Positions 1 through 9,024 of a stretch of 28,996 nucleotides of DNA are shown here, piece after piece. Each line of letters begins with the position of its first letter. The first letter of the stretch is position 1. Location of the stretch: positions 1 to 28,996 of the forward strand of contig PUNI01000286.1 in assembly GCA_003551745.1 (NCBI GenBank), written 5' to 3'. The notes beneath the pieces are model-generated. The model did no database searches and was not told where the DNA came from. It worked only from the letters and a program-made list of their open reading frames with translations. This DNA comes from Paracoccaceae bacterium (GTDB taxonomy: Bacteria > Pseudomonadota > Alphaproteobacteria > Rhodobacterales > Rhodobacteraceae). The translations under genes were made by a program, and so were the position numbers.

Positions 1-2
1 AC

Positions 3-491
3 GGAGAGACGCGCGTGATCGACCTCGACCTGCCGGAGGCCGCGCCGACCGCGGATTTCGATCTCGTCATCTGCCTGAACACCCTCGAGCATGTCGGCGA
101 TGCCCGGGTCGCCCTGAACAACCTTTGCCGGATGCTCAGGCCGGGCGGCACCCTGGTAGTCGCAGCGCCCTGCAGACATGCGGTGTTCGCGCATCTCAAT
201 CGCCGGCTGCCCGAATTGCTGAAGCGGCGCCTGTTGTTCGGCCTCTTTCCCGGGAAACGCGGCGACGGCTTTCCTGCCCGCTACGACCGCGCCTCGCCGC
301 CGGAATACACCGCGATCCTGGAAGAGGACGGGCTGGAGGTGGTCGGCGTCGAGCGCATCTACTGGTCGAGCTACTTCACGCTGTTCTTCCCGCTCTACGC
401 GCTGTGGCGCGCGGTGTCGCTGCTTCAGCGGGCGCTCGTGCCGGGATACTGCGAGCGGTTCATCGTGATCGCCCGGCGGCCAGCAGGCTGA
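3..491 (+). CDS. Class I SAM-dependent methyltransferase, C-terminal part (5' end outside window)
   Basis: The reading frame is already open at base 3, with no stop upstream, so the start lies before the window; the GTG at 15 is internal. About 162 codons are visible. The segment DFDLVICLNTLEHV followed by a helix and RMLRPGGTLVV is the typical second half of a Rossmann-fold methyltransferase of the Methyltransf_11/23 type, covering the post-II acidic strand and the strand after motif III. The SAM-binding glycine-rich motif I must lie upstream. A hydrophobic stretch near the end (SSYFTLFFPLYALWRA) resembles a membrane-associated tail. It is the first visible gene of the polysaccharide operon, 13 bases before the next gene, so the likely substrate is a sugar or glycan end. 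The substrate is inferred from context only. Confidence 0.8.
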   Translation, partial: GETRVIDLDLPEAAPTADFDLVICLNTLEHVGDARVALNNLCRMLRPGGTLVVAAPCRHAVFAHLNRRLPELLKRRLLFGLFPGKRGDGFPARYDRASPPEYTAILEEDGLEVVGVERIYWSSYFTLFFPLYALWRAVSLLQRALVPGYCERFIVIARRPAG

Positions 492-504
492 GCGACGGAG
501 GGCC

Positions 505-1602
505 ATGCGCATCATCCAGATCATCAACCATGCCGGCCCTGGGTTCGGCGGCGCCGAGCTTCTGGCGGCACGCCTGCATGCGGATCTGCGGTCGGCGGGC
601 GTTGACGCGCGTCTCCTGGCCCTCGGGCCGTGCCGCTGCGACGGGCTCGCGGGCGCCGAGTCCCTCGACGCACGGCATCTGCTCGACCCGCGCACCCTGC
701 GACGACTTGACGGCTGGCTCCGGCCGCGGCTCCGGCCCGGCGATCTGGTCCACGCCCATCTTTTTCCGACAAGCCTGCATGTCGGGCTGTTGCGGCGGTC
801 GGGCCGCATCCGCGTGCCCTGCGTCTTCACCGAACACAGTACCTGGAACCGGCGCCGCGACCTTGCGCTTGGGCGCTGGCTGGACCGCCGCATCTACCGG
901 GGCTTCGACAGGGTGTTCGCGATCAGCCCGGCGACGGAGGCCGCACTTCTGACCACCCTGCCGATGCTGCGTGGCCGCACCGAGGTCGTCACCAACGGCA
1001 CGCTGCTGCGCTTCGCCGCGCCGCCCGACCGCTCCGCCGCGGCGCTGCCGCTGATCCTGTCCGTTGGCCGGCTCGATGCGGCCAAGAACCATGCCGCCGC
1101 GCTGCGGGCTCTGGCCCGGCTCGGCGACCGGCCGTTCCGCTACGCCATCCTCGGCGATGGCCCCGAACGCGGCGCGCTGGAGGCGCTGGCGCATGAACTG
1201 GGTCTCGCCGGTCGCGTGCAGATGCCCGGCCATGTGGCCGACATCGAGCCCTGGCTGCGCGCCGCCGAGATCCTTCTGATGCCGTCGCTCTGGGAGGGAT
1301 TCGGTCTGGCCGCCGTGGAAGGGATGAACGCGGCGCTGCCGGTGGTGGCGGGCGATGTCGCCGGTCTCGCCGACATCGTCGCGCCAAACGGCAGCGACGC
1401 GCCCGGTGCGGCCGGCCTTCTGGTTCCGCCACGGGACACGGCCGCGATTGCCCATGCCTTGGGCCGGTTGCTCGACGATCCCGCCCTGCGCCGCGCGCTC
1501 GGCAGAGCAGGCTTTGCCCGCGCCCCGGAGTATGGCAAGGATCGCATGACGGAGCGCTACATCGCAGCCTATCGCGCCGTGCTGGAAGGAGAGAGCCGAT
1601 GA
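505..1602 (+). CDS. Glycosyltransferase family 4 (GT-B fold)
   Basis: This 365-residue protein has the full GT4 layout. The N-terminal acceptor domain opens with a beta strand and a Gly-rich loop (GPGFGGAE, residues 11-18). The C-terminal nucleotide-sugar domain starts at SVGRLDAAKNH (186-196), continues with ILGDGP (215-220), and carries the retaining-enzyme E-x7-E motif EGFGLAAVE (264-272). It probably transfers a sugar from a nucleotide donor to a growing lipid-linked oligosaccharide on the cytoplasmic face of the inner membrane. The ATG at 505 is supported by GGAGGG at 497-502. The stop overlaps the ATG of the next gene, so translation is likely coupled. Donor and acceptor cannot be read from sequence. 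Confidence 0.93.
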   Translation: MRIIQIINHAGPGFGGAELLAARLHADLRSAGVDARLLALGPCRCDGLAGAESLDARHLLDPRTLRRLDGWLRPRLRPGDLVHAHLFPTSLHVGLLRRSGRIRVPCVFTEHSTWNRRRDLALGRWLDRRIYRGFDRVFAISPATEAALLTTLPMLRGRTEVVTNGTLLRFAAPPDRSAAALPLILSVGRLDAAKNHAAALRALARLGDRPFRYAILGDGPERGALEALAHELGLAGRVQMPGHVADIEPWLRAAEILLMPSLWEGFGLAAVEGMNAALPVVAGDVAGLADIVAPNGSDAPGAAGLLVPPRDTAAIAHALGRLLDDPALRRALGRAGFARAPEYGKDRMTERYIAAYRAVLEGESR

Positions 1603-2996
1603 TGCCCGGCACCACGGCAGGCCGGACCGCCGGAGTGGGCGCCCTGGCCGTTGCCGTCTTCCTGCTCTTCGCCATGCCGCGGCTCAACGTCCGCCTCGGT
1701 GGCATCCCGATCTACATGATCGATTTCGCCGTCCTGATGGCAGTTCTCTACGGGCTGACAGCCGCGCTGCGCGAATCCGCGCGCGGGGCCGCGCCGCGCT
1801 ATCCGTTCGGCGGAATGATGCTGCTGCTGGCCGGCTTCGCCGTGGTCGGCGAGGTGGTCAGCCTGCTCTATGGCGCGCGGCCGCTCGAGCCGGTCTATCT
1901 GACCATGCGCACCGCACTGGCCTTTGCGCTGTTCTTTGCCGTCCCCTATCTGGTGCGAACACAGGAAGACATTCGCCTGATCGCGCAGGCGGCCACCCTC
2001 GGCCTGCTGGTCACCGCCACTCTGATGGTGCTTGTCTCGCTGCCGATGACGCGCGGCTTCGTGATCACCAGTATCTTCTCGATCCCGCAGCTCGAGCCGG
2101 CCACCGAACGGCTTACCGAGCGCTACCTCTTCGTCCGCGACGCCGACGCCGCAACCCGGGGCCGGTCGCTGGTCGGCGTGTCGATCGTCAGCGCCACCTT
2201 CGTGAACCTCGCCTGGCCGCTGGCAGCGCTGCTGCTGGTCGGCCGCTTCCGTATCGGGCCGGTCTGGCGGGCGCTTGCGCTGGTCGCGGTGTTCCTGGCA
2301 CCGCTGGCTGTCCTGATGAGCTATTCCCGCGGCCCGATCGCCGGTACCGTTCTGGTTCTGCTCGCGGCCTTGCTGCTGAGCGTGGGCCGTCTGAAGCGGG
2401 CCCTGATCGTGCCGGTGCTCGCGACGGTGGGCGTCGTGGCCATGGTGGGCGTCGGATCGCAGCTGCTGATGATGGACCGGCTGGTCACCCGCGTCAGCGT
2501 CATGGTCGAGGATCCGACCCGCGACGCCGGCGACGCCGCGCGCTTTCTGGCCTATGTCCAGCCCTTCGAGCATGTGGTCGAGAACCCGCAGTTCCTGCTG
2601 ATGGGGCAGGGCACAGCCCTCAGCCGCACCGGCGAGCACGCCATGCGCGGACAGGCCGATCATGCGCTCTTCGCCGCGGCCTACTACACCCGCGGCATGG
2701 CTGCCGCCCTGATCTACATGCTCCTGATCGTGGCCGCGCTCTACTATGCGAACCGGCACCGCGGGCTGCGCGGCTGGGATGACGGCGGGCTCTATGCCAA
2801 GGCCATGTTCCTGTCGCTGCTGGCCATCATCCCGTGGGCGCTGTTCGGCCACATGATCACCACCGATGTCCGCGGGATTCTGATGTTCTCGCTCATTCTC
2901 GGGCTGCTTGCGTCGCTGCGCAACTTCCCGATCGCCACCCGGTACGACCTGCCCGATGACCGAGTTGCCGCCCACAGTCGTCCTGCTGCTGTCTGA
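1599..2996 (+). CDS. O-antigen ligase/polymerase-like membrane protein (Wzy_C family)
   Basis: This 465-residue, strongly hydrophobic protein has about ten or more predicted membrane segments. The central region contains MSYSRGPIAG, the S-x-SRG signature of the Wzy/WaaL (O-antigen ligase) family. It is followed by a long non-membrane segment with NPQFLLMGQG and the conserved-His motif ADHALF, then more membrane helices. Members polymerise or ligate glycans on the periplasmic side of the inner membrane. Within this operon it is the best candidate for the glycan polymerase. Start: ATG at 1599 overlaps the upstream stop by 4 bases; an adjacent ATG at 1602 is equally possible. The sequence cannot separate polymerase from ligase. 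Confidence 0.85.
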   Translation: MMPGTTAGRTAGVGALAVAVFLLFAMPRLNVRLGGIPIYMIDFAVLMAVLYGLTAALRESARGAAPRYPFGGMMLLLAGFAVVGEVVSLLYGARPLEPVYLTMRTALAFALFFAVPYLVRTQEDIRLIAQAATLGLLVTATLMVLVSLPMTRGFVITSIFSIPQLEPATERLTERYLFVRDADAATRGRSLVGVSIVSATFVNLAWPLAALLLVGRFRIGPVWRALALVAVFLAPLAVLMSYSRGPIAGTVLVLLAALLLSVGRLKRALIVPVLATVGVVAMVGVGSQLLMMDRLVTRVSVMVEDPTRDAGDAARFLAYVQPFEHVVENPQFLLMGQGTALSRTGEHAMRGQADHALFAAAYYTRGMAAALIYMLLIVAALYYANRHRGLRGWDDGGLYAKAMFLSLLAIIPWALFGHMITTDVRGILMFSLILGLLASLRNFPIATRYDLPDDRVAAHSRPAAV

Positions 2997-3903
2997 CAAG
3001 CGGTCGGGCTCGACGATGTTCCAGGACGAGCTGTGCCGTCATCCGGCGGTGCAGCACGTCGCCTATTCTCCCCACACCTATTCCGAGACGCATCACTGGC
3101 TGAAGGCGGCCGTGCTGCTCGACCGTCCTGCCCCGCTCTTCGTGGGCAACCGGGTCTATGGCAACTATGGCTCGGCGGCGAACGCGCGCACCTACATGAT
3201 AGACACGCTGGCCCGCAACATCCCGGGCTATGTCGCCCCGCAGGACGATGCCGCGCTCGTCTTCGAGGGCTGGGAGGCCCTCTGCGCCCGCTTCGCGCGG
3301 CCGGTGTTCTTCGAGAAGTCGCCGCAGATCCTCGTGCAATGGGCCGCGCTGTCGCTGCTGCTGGAATGGAAGGCGCGCACGCGGTTCCGGGTGCGGCTGA
3401 TCGGGCTCGTCCGCAATCCGCTGGCGGTCCAGTATTCTGCCCAGGCGCTGTTCTCCTCGGAGGCGGAAAGCCGGCAGTTCAGCTGGCTCATGGGCCAGCG
3501 CAACCTGCTGACGCTGAAGTCGATGCTGCCGGCCGAGGATTTCCTGCTGCTGCGCTATGAGGACATCATCGCCGATCCCCGCGGACGCTTCGACGCGGTT
3601 TGCGACTTCGTCGGACTGCCGCGGGACGGCACGGTCGGCAGCGGCGCCCATGCCGAGTCGCTGGAGAAATGGCGCGACGATCCGGAATATACGCTGCAAC
3701 TCGACCCTGCGGTGCGCCAGATCGCCGAGGTCTTCGGCTATACGGCTGCAGAGCTGGACAACCCCCACAAGCCCGCCGCCGCCCCCGCCGGGGCGCACAC
3801 CCGCGGGCCGCGGCCCTGGCGGCAGCGGGCCGACGGGCTGGCCAACCGCGTCCTGCGCCCGGCCTATCTGCGGCTGCGCGCCCGCCTCGGGCCGCGGGCA
3901 TGA
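2956..3903 (+). CDS. PAPS-dependent sulfotransferase family protein
   Basis: This 315-residue protein carries the two co-substrate signatures of the sulfotransferase fold. The 5'-phosphosulfate-binding loop appears as SDKRSGSTMFQ (residues 13-23) after the first beta strand. The 3'-phosphate-binding motif appears as LVRNPLAVQYS (151-161), with Arg153 and Ser161 in the expected places. A later LLRYEDIIADP (198-208) is also typical. The family moves sulfate from PAPS to sugar or other hydroxyl groups. I chose ATG 2956, which overlaps the previous gene by 41 bases, over an in-frame upstream start at 2908, because the first strand then begins near residue 7 as usual in the family. The neighbours argue for a carbohydrate acceptor, giving a sulfated exopolysaccharide or capsule; that is inference. 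Confidence 0.85.
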   Translation: MTELPPTVVLLLSDKRSGSTMFQDELCRHPAVQHVAYSPHTYSETHHWLKAAVLLDRPAPLFVGNRVYGNYGSAANARTYMIDTLARNIPGYVAPQDDAALVFEGWEALCARFARPVFFEKSPQILVQWAALSLLLEWKARTRFRVRLIGLVRNPLAVQYSAQALFSSEAESRQFSWLMGQRNLLTLKSMLPAEDFLLLRYEDIIADPRGRFDAVCDFVGLPRDGTVGSGAHAESLEKWRDDPEYTLQLDPAVRQIAEVFGYTAAELDNPHKPAAAPAGAHTRGPRPWRQRADGLANRVLRPAYLRLRARLGPRA

Positions 3904-4790
3904 GCGCGGCCGGCGCACTCCGCGGCGCAGCCGGAAACCCCACGCTGGGAGTGGTGACGATCTGCTTCAACGAGCAAGCCGACCTGCCCGGCTTTCTCGA
4001 CCATCTGCTGCCCTGGGTGGACGAGATCGTCATCGTGGACGACGGCTCGACCGACCGCACTGCCGAGATCGCCCGGTCCGCCGGCCCCCACGTGCGGTTC
4101 CTGGCCAACCCGCGTGCGCCGGGCGAGTTCTTCAGCCACCAGCGCAACAAGGGCATCGCCGCGGCGCGCAGCGACTGGCTGCTGCACATGGACGTCGATG
4201 AACGGGTGCCGCCGGCACTGGCCCGCGAGATCCGCGCCGCCCTTCCCGATGCCGGCAAGGACGGCTATCGCTACCGCCGGTTGAACCACTTCCTGCACCG
4301 CCCGATGCGCGGCGGCGGCTGGCAGGACTGGAACCTCGTCCACCTGGCCCGCCGGGACAAGCTGCGCTTCGGCGGCATGTTCCACGAAAGCTGCGAGCTC
4401 GATGCGCCGGAAGCCCGCGTCGGGCAGCTCGCGGAACGGATGCTGCATTTCAACGAGGCGGATTTCGAGAAACGGCTGCGCAAGAGTGCGCAGTATCTGG
4501 AGGAAACCGTCAGCCGCGTCGAGGCGCGGGCGCGCCCGGTCACCGCTCTCGACATCCTTGCCCGTCCGGCGGTGGAATTCCTGCGCAAGTTCCTGCTCAA
4601 GGCAGGCTTCCGCGACGGCACGCCTGGGCTGATCGCGGCGATCCACGCGGCCACGGCCGTCTTCCGGGCCCATGCCGTCGTCTGGGACCGGCAGAACGCG
4701 ATCCCGCGATCCGCGCTGGAGGCCGAGGTCGCGCGCCAGTGGCAGCGCGAGACCGGCGCGGCCGGGGAAAAGGCCGCGGGGAGCGGCTGA
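3900..4790 (+). CDS. Glycosyltransferase family 2 (WaaE/KdtX-like)
   Basis: This 296-residue protein has a GT-A fold. VVTICFNEQADL (residues 18-29), VDDGSTDRT (46-54), the QRNKGI segment (81-86) and the metal-binding D-x-D at 98-100 within HMDVDER are the classic GT2 order. The order TICFNE, then WVDEIVIVDDGSTDRT, then QRNKGI resembles the WaaE/KdtX group of core or EPS glucosyltransferases. The C-terminal part has basic, amphipathic segments (EFLRKFLLKAGFRDG) that could touch the membrane. ATG 3900 overlaps the sulfotransferase stop in an ATGA arrangement, which fixes the start and implies coupled translation. Sugar specificity is unknown. Confidence 0.92.
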   Translation: MSAAGALRGAAGNPTLGVVTICFNEQADLPGFLDHLLPWVDEIVIVDDGSTDRTAEIARSAGPHVRFLANPRAPGEFFSHQRNKGIAAARSDWLLHMDVDERVPPALAREIRAALPDAGKDGYRYRRLNHFLHRPMRGGGWQDWNLVHLARRDKLRFGGMFHESCELDAPEARVGQLAERMLHFNEADFEKRLRKSAQYLEETVSRVEARARPVTALDILARPAVEFLRKFLLKAGFRDGTPGLIAAIHAATAVFRAHAVVWDRQNAIPRSALEAEVARQWQRETGAAGEKAAGSG

Positions 4791-4793
4791 GCG

Positions 4794-5957
4794 ATGCCCC
4801 ATGTGCTCTTTCACCGGCCCACGGTCTGGCGTTCCGAGGTCGAATGCTCGACGAAGGTGCTGGCGCGTCTCTTCGGCGCGTTCGGCGCGGAGGTGAGCTA
4901 TCTTCAGGCGCCGCTCGATCCGGTGCACCTGCTGCGCGGGACGCAGGGGTATCTGCGCATCTGGCGGCGCGGGCCGGAACGCGACGGCCCGGTGCGGGTG
5001 CTGACCCCGGCCACGCCGGTGCCGGTGCGCGATCTCTGGCCGCTGAACACGCTGGCCGCGGCGCAGTTGCGCTATGCCGCGGCCTGGCCCGCGCTGGCCC
5101 GGCTCGCCCCCGCGCCCGATCTCGTCTGGACGACCGTTCCCGGCAGCGGGGCCGCCCTGCGCCGTGCCTTTCCCGGCGCGCATCTCGTCTTCCACGTGGT
5201 CGATTACTACCCGGCCTTTCGGGGCTCGGCGGTGCAGCCGCTGGAGCGCAGCGACTATGCCGCCGCCGACAGCATCCTCACCATCGGCGAGACCCTGCGC
5301 GACTATCTGACGGCAGAGCTGGGCGTGCCGGCGCGCAAGGTGGCGGTGCTCGGGCAGGGGGTCTCGCTGGAGCGCTATGCCGCGCCGGGCCCGGAGCCGG
5401 AGCCCTTGCGCGCCCTGCCGCGGCCCCGGGCGGTGTGGAGCGGCGTTCTGGCCAAGGGCGATCCGCCGCTGTTCCGCGCGGCGGCCGAAACCCTCGCCGC
5501 GGCCGGCGGCAGCCTCGTTCTGATCGGGCCGCCGGCCGGCTGGGCCACGGCCCTGGCGGACGCGTTTCCGGCGACCGTGCAGCTCCAGGGCCCGGTTCCG
5601 GCCGCGGCGCTGCCCGCCTGGCTGATGCACTGCGATGTCGGGCTGATGCTCTATGACCGCAGGCGGGCCGAGGTCTATCGCGGACAGAACCCGCTGAAGC
5701 TCTACGAGTATGCGGCGGCCGGGCTCGCCATCCTCTCCACCCCGCACGAGGAATACCGCCACCTCGATCCGCCCGTCGCGGTGGTGACCGATGAGGACGC
5801 GACACGCGCCGCCTTGTCCGCGGCTCTCGCCCGCCGCGAGAGCCTGCGCCCCGCGGCGCTGGCCTTCGCGCGCGGGCATTCGTGGCGCGACAAGGCGACG
5901 GCCCTCTTCGAGAGGTTTCTGGCCCAACCCGCGGCGGCTGACGGGGCCACGGCATGA
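4794..5957 (+). CDS. GT-B glycosyltransferase (TuaH/GumK-like)
   Basis: This 387-residue protein lacks a textbook GT4 E-x7-E motif but has a GT-B layout. Its C-terminal half reads VWSGVLAKGDPPL, then LVLIGPP, then a segment ending NPLKLYEYAAAGLAILST (near 300-317). That NPLKxYEYxAAG block is typical of TuaH-like and glucuronosyltransferase-like enzymes in polysaccharide loci. The N-terminal half contains a Rossmann-like strand followed by DLVWTTVPGSG and FHVVDYYPAF. The gene starts 3 bases after the previous stop and overlaps the next by 4. It probably adds one sugar of the repeat unit. The link to GumK or TuaH is by motif only, and the donor could be any nucleotide sugar. Confidence 0.85.
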   Translation: MPHVLFHRPTVWRSEVECSTKVLARLFGAFGAEVSYLQAPLDPVHLLRGTQGYLRIWRRGPERDGPVRVLTPATPVPVRDLWPLNTLAAAQLRYAAAWPALARLAPAPDLVWTTVPGSGAALRRAFPGAHLVFHVVDYYPAFRGSAVQPLERSDYAAADSILTIGETLRDYLTAELGVPARKVAVLGQGVSLERYAAPGPEPEPLRALPRPRAVWSGVLAKGDPPLFRAAAETLAAAGGSLVLIGPPAGWATALADAFPATVQLQGPVPAAALPAWLMHCDVGLMLYDRRRAEVYRGQNPLKLYEYAAAGLAILSTPHEEYRHLDPPVAVVTDEDATRAALSAALARRESLRPAALAFARGHSWRDKATALFERFLAQPAAADGATA

Positions 5958-7099
5958 GCGCCGGGCCACTCTCGGTTGCCCTCTTCTCCAACCAGTTTCC
6001 CGACCCGGCCGGGCATGGGCTCAAACGCTATGCGCGCGAGCTTTTCGGCGAGCTTGTCCGGCGTGACGGGCTCACGGTCACCCCGGTCGCTGCCTGGAGC
6101 GGCATGTCCGCCGCCGATCTCGCCCGCCTGAAGGACGACACCGACTTGCGGCTGGTGCCGCTCGGCCGCCGGCTGACCCCGCTGGTCTGGAGCTTTCTCG
6201 ACGCCGCGCCGCTGGAGCGCTGGCTGCCGGAACGGACGGATGTGGTGCATGCCACCGCCCTGGGGTATCCCGTCGCCACCCGGCGCCCCTTCGTGGTCAC
6301 GATCCACGATCTCGGCCCGCTGACCCATCCCGGCTTCTTCCGCAACAGTCGCCCCTGGGTGATGGCCCGCGCGCTGGCCCAGGCCGTGCGCCAGGCCGCT
6401 GCGGTGATCTGCGTCTCCCGCGCCACCGCCGAGGAGGTGCGCACGCATGTGGGCCCGGCGATCGAGGGGCGGCTGCGGGTCGTGCGGGAAGGCGTGGCGC
6501 CGCGCTTCTTCGAGGCCCCCGACTCGGCCTGTCTGGAGGGCCTGCCGCTGCCGCCGGGCGAGGTGCCCTTCCTGCTGGCCGCGGGCCGGATCAGCCCGCG
6601 CAAGAACATCCAGGGCATCCTGTCCGCGCTGGCCCTGCTGGCGCGCGACCTGCCGCACCATCTTGTGCTGACCGGGGCAAGCGGCTGGGACATGGAGGTT
6701 CTGGCACCCGCGCTTGCCAACCCCAGGCTGGAAGGGCGCGTGCATTTCCTGGGCCATGTCACGGATACGCAGCTGCGGGCGCTCTACGGCCGGGCGGCGG
6801 TCTATCTGCACCCCTCGCTCTACGAGGGCTTCGGCCTGACGGTGCTGGAGGCGATGGCGGCAGGCGCGCCCGTCATCACCTCGGACCGCTCCTCGCTGCC
6901 GGAGGTGGCGGGCACGGCCGGCCGGCTCGTCGATCCGGAGGATCCCGAGGCGCTGGCGGCGTCGATCCGCGAGATCTGCACCGATCCCGCGCTCGCCGCC
7001 CGGATGTCGGCGGCCGGCCGGCGGCATGCCGCGGGCTTTTGCTGGGCCGACTGCGCGCGGGCGGTGCACGAAATCTATCGCGAGGTGGCCCATGGCTGA
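5954..7099 (+). CDS. Glycosyltransferase family 4
   Basis: This 381-residue GT-B enzyme begins with [19 protein letters not shown], a usual GT4 N-terminus with a Gly loop. It continues with [17 protein letters not shown], then the C-terminal donor domain [11 protein letters not shown] (residues about 211-221) and the E-x7-E motif EGFGLTVLE, followed by [19 protein letters not shown]. It closely follows mannosyltransferase-type GT4 proteins such as WbaZ-like enzymes. The start overlaps the previous stop (ATGA), and the stop overlaps the following epimerase gene by 8 bases, so it is embedded in the operon. The linkage formed is not determinable here. Confidence 0.93.
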   Translation: MSAGPLSVALFSNQFPDPAGHGLKRYARELFGELVRRDGLTVTPVAAWSGMSAADLARLKDDTDLRLVPLGRRLTPLVWSFLDAAPLERWLPERTDVVHATALGYPVATRRPFVVTIHDLGPLTHPGFFRNSRPWVMARALAQAVRQAAAVICVSRATAEEVRTHVGPAIEGRLRVVREGVAPRFFEAPDSACLEGLPLPPGEVPFLLAAGRISPRKNIQGILSALALLARDLPHHLVLTGASGWDMEVLAPALANPRLEGRVHFLGHVTDTQLRALYGRAAVYLHPSLYEGFGLTVLEAMAAGAPVITSDRSSLPEVAGTAGRLVDPEDPEALAASIREICTDPALAARMSAAGRRHAAGFCWADCARAVHEIYREVAHG

Positions 7100-8117
7100 C
7101 GGGAAGACGCGGGTCTTCATCACCGGCACCGCAGGCTTCATCGGCTATCACCTCGCGCGCCTGCTTCTGGAGGCGGGCTGCACCGTGCACGGCTATGACG
7201 GCATGACCGATTACTACGACGTCGCGCTCAAGCGGCGCCGGCAGGCGATGCTCCTGCAGACACCGGGCTTTGCCGCGACCGAGGGAATGCTGGAAGACGG
7301 CGCCCGCCTCGATGCCGCGATCGACGCCTGCGCCCCGGAGGTGATCGTGCATCTCGCCGCCCAGGCCGGTGTCCGCTACAGCATCGAGAACCCGCGCGCC
7401 TATGTCGATGCCAATCTGGTGGGCAGCTTCAACGTGATGGAGGCCGCCCGGCGGCACGCGGTGCGGCACCTGCTGATGGCCTCGACCTCCTCGGTCTATG
7501 GCGCCAACCCCGAGATGCCGTACCGCGAGACCGACAAGGCCGACACGCAGATGTCGTTCTACGCCGCCACCAAGAAGGCCAACGAGGCGATGGGACACGC
7601 CTGGGCGCATATCCACGGCCTGCCGATCACGATGTTCCGCTTCTTCACCGTCTACGGTCCCTGGGGACGGCCCGACATGGCGCTCTTCAAGTTCACCGAT
7701 GCGATCCTCGCGGGGCGGCCGATCGACATCTACAACCACGGGGAGATGTGGCGCGACTTCACCTATATCGACGATCTGGTGGCCGGCATCCGGGCCCTGA
7801 TCGATGCGGTGCCGGGTCGGCCCGAGACGCCGGAAGCCATCGCGCCCGGCGACAGCCTGTCGCCGGTGGCCCCGTTCCGGATCGTCAACATCGGCAACTC
7901 CACCAAGGTGCGGCTGCTCGATTTCGTCGAGGCGATCGAGGCCGAGATCGGGCGCCCGGCGTTGCGCAACATGATGCCGATGCAGCCCGGCGACGTGCCG
8001 GCCACCTGGGCCGATGCGAGCCTTCTGCGCCATCTCACCGGCCATGCCCCGCAGACCGACTTCCGCGAGGGTGTGGCCCGCTTCGTGCGCTGGTTCCGTG
8101 ACTACTACGGCCGCTGA
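7092..8117 (+). CDS. UDP-glucuronate 4-epimerase-like NAD-dependent epimerase
   Basis: This 341-residue extended short-chain dehydrogenase has the NAD-binding GTAGFIG at 12-18, the catalytic Ser in MASTSSVYG (129-137), and the Tyr157-x3-Lys161 pair (FYAATK). [35 protein letters not shown] and the C-terminal [13 protein letters not shown] and [14 protein letters not shown] are characteristic of bacterial UDP-glucuronate 4-epimerases (LpsL/Cap1J type), which interconvert UDP-GlcA and UDP-GalA. It would supply UDP-galacturonate to the neighbouring glycosyltransferases. ATG 7092 is chosen because the Rossmann strand then starts at residue 7; an upstream in-frame ATG at 7026 would add 22 residues that lie over the previous gene. 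Confidence 0.9.
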   Translation: MADGKTRVFITGTAGFIGYHLARLLLEAGCTVHGYDGMTDYYDVALKRRRQAMLLQTPGFAATEGMLEDGARLDAAIDACAPEVIVHLAAQAGVRYSIENPRAYVDANLVGSFNVMEAARRHAVRHLLMASTSSVYGANPEMPYRETDKADTQMSFYAATKKANEAMGHAWAHIHGLPITMFRFFTVYGPWGRPDMALFKFTDAILAGRPIDIYNHGEMWRDFTYIDDLVAGIRALIDAVPGRPETPEAIAPGDSLSPVAPFRIVNIGNSTKVRLLDFVEAIEAEIGRPALRNMMPMQPGDVPATWADASLLRHLTGHAPQTDFREGVARFVRWFRDYYGR

Positions 8118-9021
8118 CGCGCCGCTGCGGCTGCTCGCGGTCAATGACCGGGCGCTCTACAACCGGCGCTATCGCGGCCCGCTTCTGGATGCGCTGGCGG
8201 CCGAGATCGGCCCCGTGGACAGCCGCGGGTTTCTGGATGGGCCGGGCGCCTTTCTGGGCCTCTGCGTGCGGCTGCTGGCGGCGCGGGACGATCTGGTGCT
8301 GTCGTCGAACATGAAGGCGAACCTGCTGACCCTGGCGCTGTCGCGCGCGCCGATGGTCGTGATCGTCAACGGCATGGGCCGGCTGCGGTTCCGCAAGGGC
8401 TTCCGGCGCCTGCTGCTGTGGCTGCTGGGCCGGCGGCCAGCGGCCCGGCTGCTGGTGCAATCCTATGCCGATTTCCGGTTCCTGCGACGCTTCGCGCGGC
8501 CGCCACGGCTGCAGTGGGTGCCGGGCTCGGGCGGGCGGGCCAAGCGCGTCGGGGCCAGACCTGATCCGCTGCTGGTGCAGCGCGATGGCAAGATCGGCCT
8601 GGTGGCCGAGGATGTGCGCCGCCTCTTCGCATCGGGCGCCGTCGGCCCGCCGCTGGTCGTCACCGGCTGCCGCGATGAGGAGCGGCTGCGGCGGCTCCTG
8701 CCCGGTATTCCCTTGCAGGCCACGGGCTATGTCGCGGCCGAGGATATCCTCGCCGGAGGCGGCGTCTTCCTGCAGCCCTCCGGCTATGGCGAGGGCTTTC
8801 CGCACACGCTGGCCGACGCCATCGCCAGCGGGATGGAGATCCTGATCTCGGACCGCGAGTTCCTGCGCTATGGTCTGCATCGGCTCGGCGCGGGGCGAAG
8901 CCCGGTTTCGGCCGGCTGGTCGCGGCTGACCTACGGCGCCGCGCTGCAACAGGCGACGGGGGCGGAGGCGATCAACCGTCAGGTGGTCGCAGCCTGCCGC
9001 GCGGCCATGGCGGAGGGCTGA
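8098..9021 (+). CDS. Glycosyltransferase, GT4-like
   Basis: About 307 residues, compact for a GT-B enzyme. [16 protein letters not shown] and [16 protein letters not shown] form the N-terminal domain. The C-terminal half has LVVTGCRD, then [41 protein letters not shown], where the [10 protein letters not shown] block fills the place of the GT4 E-x7 motif. The start is uncertain: the frame is open back to 8014, but a GTG at 8098 gives a normal N-terminus and only a 20-base overlap with the epimerase gene. No strong ribosome binding site precedes it, consistent with coupling to the upstream gene. It probably works with the epimerase on the same glycan; the substrate is unknown. Confidence 0.8.
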   Translation: MTTTAADAPLRLLAVNDRALYNRRYRGPLLDALAAEIGPVDSRGFLDGPGAFLGLCVRLLAARDDLVLSSNMKANLLTLALSRAPMVVIVNGMGRLRFRKGFRRLLLWLLGRRPAARLLVQSYADFRFLRRFARPPRLQWVPGSGGRAKRVGARPDPLLVQRDGKIGLVAEDVRRLFASGAVGPPLVVTGCRDEERLRRLLPGIPLQATGYVAAEDILAGGGVFLQPSGYGEGFPHTLADAIASGMEILISDREFLRYGLHRLGAGRSPVSAGWSRLTYGAALQQATGAEAINRQVVAACRAAMAEG

Positions 9022-9024
9022 GCG

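Noticed and set aside
1569..2999. 476-codon open frame on the minus strand
   Set aside because: Antisense of the Wzy-like membrane protein; rich in His, Gln, Asp and Arg as expected from the complement of a hydrophobic coding sequence.
3864..5969. 701-codon open frame on the minus strand
   Set aside because: It lies fully opposite two well-supported glycosyltransferase genes; the peptide is Arg/Gly/His/Gln-rich with no known motif, typical of antisense frames in GC-rich DNA.
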